NCBI RefSeq assembly: GCF_910596095.1
Contig: NC_056539.1
Coordinates: 22,497,001 to 22,561,000, forward strand
Origin: Thunnus maccoyii
Taxonomy: Eukaryota > Chordata > Actinopteri > Scombriformes > Scombridae
Direction of reading: 5' to 3'
Length of the DNA: 64,000 nt
Shown here: positions 59,186 through 64,000 of the stretch, piece after piece
How positions within the stretch are numbered: the first letter of the stretch is position 1
Layout of the letters: the number at the start of each line of letters is the position of its first letter
Position numbers and translations under genes: made by a program
The notes under the pieces: model-generated
What the model was told of the DNA's origin: nothing
Databases searched by the model: none
What the model saw: only the letters and a program-made list of their open reading frames with translations

Positions 59186-62100
59186 AACGTTGCTAACAAT
59201 AAGTTGACTGTTTTTATTTAAGATGTTGTCTTTTTTGAGTGAGGCTGTTGCCTGCTACTTGTAATGAAGTTAATGTTCATCATGAAGGTTTTAACATAAG
59301 TTGAGATCCAGATTCATTCAAAACAATCAAATGTTCTGATGTTATGAAAGCTCAGAGTCGTCTTTAGCAGTATTTAGCTGTAAAATTGTCATGTTGGTGG
59401 CAAATGTTTGGTTCAGGTTTGGATGCTGCTGATCCCGACGGCCACAAGGTGGCACTGTTTTCAGTTTTTGTTGTCAGAAACACATCGTAACAAACTGCAG
59501 AAAGAAGTAACTGATCGAAACTTTAACCTTTGTGATACAACCCTCCTTGAGAATGTAAAAAAACTACAAGAAAGTTGTCTAAACTCAATTTTATTCCCAG
59601 AATAAGGTCATTAGGTCTCTGATGGGCCAGTGACAGACTTGCTCATCTTTCTGTCAAAGTCCATTTTAATTATTAGTCTTTGATGGAAGTCTTGTTTCCA
59701 CACATTTATGTGTAACATCCTCAAAAACAAACACTTATTTGTAACATTTGAGTTCAAGTCATTGGCAAAAGTTTAACTTTAAATGCATGTAAACTCCAAC
59801 GAGCAACATCGTGTTCGGCACTATTAAGGTTTGAGTGAAAACAAACCTTCCCTCAGCCCAAAAAGTGTGACATTTTTTCATCTCATCGTCTCAGTTGGAA
59901 GTACAAAGGAAACGTTTGTCTCGACACTGTCATCAGTTTATTTGTTTTATTCATCTGGTTCTTTTTCTCTTTGTACTGAATACCCACTGCATATTTAACT
60001 TAAAACAAAGGAACAACGTGTCTAACTGTCAAAACATGAACATGACAATAATCTGCTGTACATGTTGTGACAGAAAGTTGAACAGCAAAAATAAAGTCAG
60101 TGATACTACAATAATTCTTCTTTGTAGTTGTTGCCTAAAGGGAAACACAGGGATTTACAACACACAGTAAGTGTATAAAATATCAGAGTGCACTTCTAAG
60201 ACCATTTAATAGACTGAAAAGGTGAATGCAGGTGGAAGCTAAGATCTAAAGTGTCTTGTTTGTTATATTTAATTTTGATCAACAAATGCTCGTCATGGCA
60301 GCAGCAGACATGTTATCAAGTGGTAGCAGACTATCAGCTTCTGGTATTCCTGTTGAAGCTGCTAAATTTTGTCTATTTTATCTATTCCTGCCTCACAGTG
60401 ATTGAAGGGACGCTACCTTCATGTCTTATTCCGGTCCTCTGGTGCAACAACCAGAATCATTAGATGTTTTTCGTCTGTCCTTCACCTAGATTTTAGTGGA
60501 GACGACTGAGAGATAAAAATATTGCAAAATTTTCACGAAATGATACTCAGTTATTTTCTATAGTCAATTCAGTGTTTTTAAAAAAAAAAATCACTGGAAG
60601 ATTAGACTACATTAGACACTAAATTTTGAGTATTCATTGATTTTTAGTATTTATCTAAAGTAATTTATTGTACAACTACATTTTATCCAGTTATTTATGA
60701 GATGTATGATGTGTATTACTGTTTAATTATTTGGTACTGTACAGCAGCAGCATTGTGTATCTGGGACAATAAAGTATAATCTTAAAACCAACATGATTTG
60801 TACTAAATACATAATACAGTAATAAACATTCTTTAAGGCAGGTGAACTATCACAGTGGGTTGGAAATCTGTGGTATAAACTGCATTAAATTATCATCTGA
60901 CTCACCAAAACCATACCCCATCAGTTAAATTAATTTAAAATGGCATTTGGAAAATTGCATTTTGCAGATTTTACAGCCTTCATTTTCCTGAGCTGCTCAC
61001 CATAGGTGGACAACACTGACTGGATAATATTAGTATGCTATACAGTATTAGATAAAAGGCCAATAACCAATATTTTTATTTAGAATATAACCAATACTAA
61101 CCATGATCTTTAACGATCCCTACATAGAGATACACAGGATAGTAAACTCTCATTTAATTACATTATTTATGTTCCAGGGAATCCTGTCTAATCAGATTTT
61201 ATTCTGCTGGGGCCAGAAAACAATAAAACTCACACAAATCAGGCACCTATCCTCAAACTTTAAGTTCTAGATAATGACAAGTGAAATCAGACAATTCCTC
61301 ATTTTTGCTGTGGATACCACTGAATCTCTTTAAGGACCCTGAGGGGGTCCCTGCACCACATTCTGGCAATTAGAAACTGTCCAAACATATTCACCAAAAT
61401 GTCCTTTCAACCATTAATGCAACATTTTTGCAATTTCACATCCAACCAGCAGAGGGAGGAAGACACCAAAGTGATGCTGAGATGCAGCCACACGTCAGAG
61501 AGCAGAAATCCTATTACACAACACTGATTTCACCAATAAGTGTCATCCTCCATCAGAGGAGCTGCTACAAACTTAATCTTAATAAAATTATATAATTTAA
61601 CTTATTAAATAAAAATGCTCCTCATATTCCTTTAATGATACTACAGTAGTAGTCAGTGTCTGTAAAGAGTAGGCTGAGGTTTTCTGCAATATTTCCATAC
61701 TTATTAATTGTAAGTGAAATTGATTTCTGATTTATTTTTGTTTATATTATTTTGTACAACTTGATAAAAAAAAAGCCTCCTTACATGATCTTCCATGTGA
61801 TTCTTGAGACTAGTGTGTGATAAAAGACAAAAAATGTCTTGTAAACAGTAGATCTTGACCTTTTCTATTGAACAACACCTGCAACTGGCTTCCACCAGGT
61901 TTACTGTTGTACATACTGACTTGTTTCTATCAACATACATATAAATATACACCAAAATAGAGGAAACAGTGTTTATTGCCGAGCAGCATTTAATCCAAAA
62001 CACAGCGGCATATCTTTTAGTCAAATAACTGTAGGCTTGAGGTGACAGCAACAGTCAGTGCAACAAAAACGACTCTTCACATTAAAAACAAGAACACATT

Positions 62101-62697
62101 GAAATAGGGACACAGTAGAGTAAAACAAGAAAAAATTAAAAAATCAATGAATACATGTGTTTGTAAAGGGTAAACATAATGAACACTGATTAACTGCACC
62201 CTGACACCCAGCTGTGGGCAACATTCGAGTTTGTCAACAACATGCAAATTGGTCCCAACATAAATATATGTTAAATAGGCTGTATGGCCCATATGTAGAT
62301 TATCTCTTACATATCAAATGTGGATGTATGTGTATATATGCATTCCCCTTATAGCCAATCCCTCATATATTATGGATATCTGTGTCATATGTGCATATTA
62401 CTGTAGAAATATTAAAAATCTGTTTGGTCCAGGTTTGAGACACAGTCAGTCTGTAAACATTTTTACAGGAAAATAAAACATCAGATATGTGCTGCTTGTT
62501 GAGCATATAGTCCCAGTAAGTGCCTCTTTCTCTCGTGAGGAAAACCCATTTACCAAAGCCCATTGAGAAATCTGGCAGTTTAATGCTGCCTTGTTCACCG
62601 GTAAACATATAAACGTGGTAAAACATGATTTGATGCATATAAATAATTAAAGGGAAACGCTCTTCATTTCGGGATAACTATAATAAACCAATAAGCT
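59186..62697. other. Spacer between convergent rab3a and jund
   Basis: AT-rich, with no recognisable gene. TGGGACAATAAAG near 60763-60775 carries another plus-strand AATAAA, so a longer rab3a transcript is possible. Frames here lack domains. Confidence 0.4.
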
Positions 62698-63048
62698 TTT
62701 ATTTATTTAATAATCAAGAGATTATTACTGATTTGACACTTGGTTGTCTCCACCGGGTGGAGGCGCCTGGTGGACATCTATTCTGGGCATTTTCTACGAA
62801 AGAAAATTCAATTTATAGCGAATTTATAGCTTAGAGAGAGTGTCATCACCAAAAAAAAGCCTTAAATCATGTTGTACACGTTATGTTAACAGCCATTTAA
62901 ACAGTCCATTATTAATATACAGTTTGGCCTGCGTGGCCTGGCGTTCATCCCACTATAACGGCACACATCTGGGCTTCATTCATACAGAGAAACAACATTA
63001 GAGTCCGTCAAGCTTATATGCTGATCAGTAGCCTCTCTGTCTGTCTGA
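62698..63048 (-). other. jund: Probable jund 3' UTR with overlapping poly(A) signals
   Basis: Two AATAAA hexamers on the minus strand (62703-62698 and 62707-62702) lie about 350 nt past the jund stop. Their spacing fits a compact 3' UTR, but longer forms are possible because the A/T-rich flank holds more signals. Confidence 0.5.

Positions 63049-64000
<952 letters not shown>

Overview
This is nuclear DNA of a ray-finned fish, almost certainly a spiny-rayed teleost. The evidence is intron-split vertebrate genes with normal GT-AG splice sites, AT-rich spacer, many CA/TG microsatellites, and several interspersed repeat families typical of percomorph genomes (hAT-type MITEs, a Rex3/RTE-like tail with GATG repeats, L2-like and L1-like LINE remnants, a dead Tc1/mariner). 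Nothing bacterial, plasmid-like or viral was seen, and there is no CRISPR array.

Four protein genes can be rebuilt. (1) 8436-17640, minus strand: a four-exon, 211-residue, Ser/Thr-rich, heavily N-glycosylated single-pass membrane protein that I cannot name with certainty. (2) 20219-25239, minus: five-exon mpv17l2, a mitochondrial inner-membrane protein of the Mpv17/PMP22 family. (3) 44212-55236, plus: the four coding exons of rab3a, the synaptic-vesicle Rab GTPase, followed by a probable 3.9 kb 3' UTR. (4) 63049-63858, minus: intronless jund, an AP-1 bZIP factor, with its promoter cut by the window end. All splice phases agree across the four models. MPV17L2, RAB3A and JUND are also close neighbours on human 19p13.11, so this is a conserved block. 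The genes share a neighbourhood, not a pathway.

Layout: 1-5.4 kb has no recognisable gene. A CpG-rich promoter-like island lies at 5.38-5.72 kb, perhaps the 5' end of a gene running off the left edge. The mucin-like gene and mpv17l2 follow. From 25.2 to 44.2 kb there are no recognisable coding exons; this stretch is intergenic and/or the first intron of rab3a, and is dense in transposon relics. It contains a pair of inverted hAT elements around a GC-box/CCAAT segment (28.3-28.4 kb). rab3a fills 44.2-59.2 kb and converges on jund across about 3.5 kb of AT-rich spacer.

No new multi-gene system was found. The best leads are the unnamed mucin-like gene with its 45-nt last exon, a Lys-to-Met change in the DNA-binding basic region of JunD, a JunD frame that opens only at the downstream start, and dinucleotide-repeat structures inside rab3a introns.
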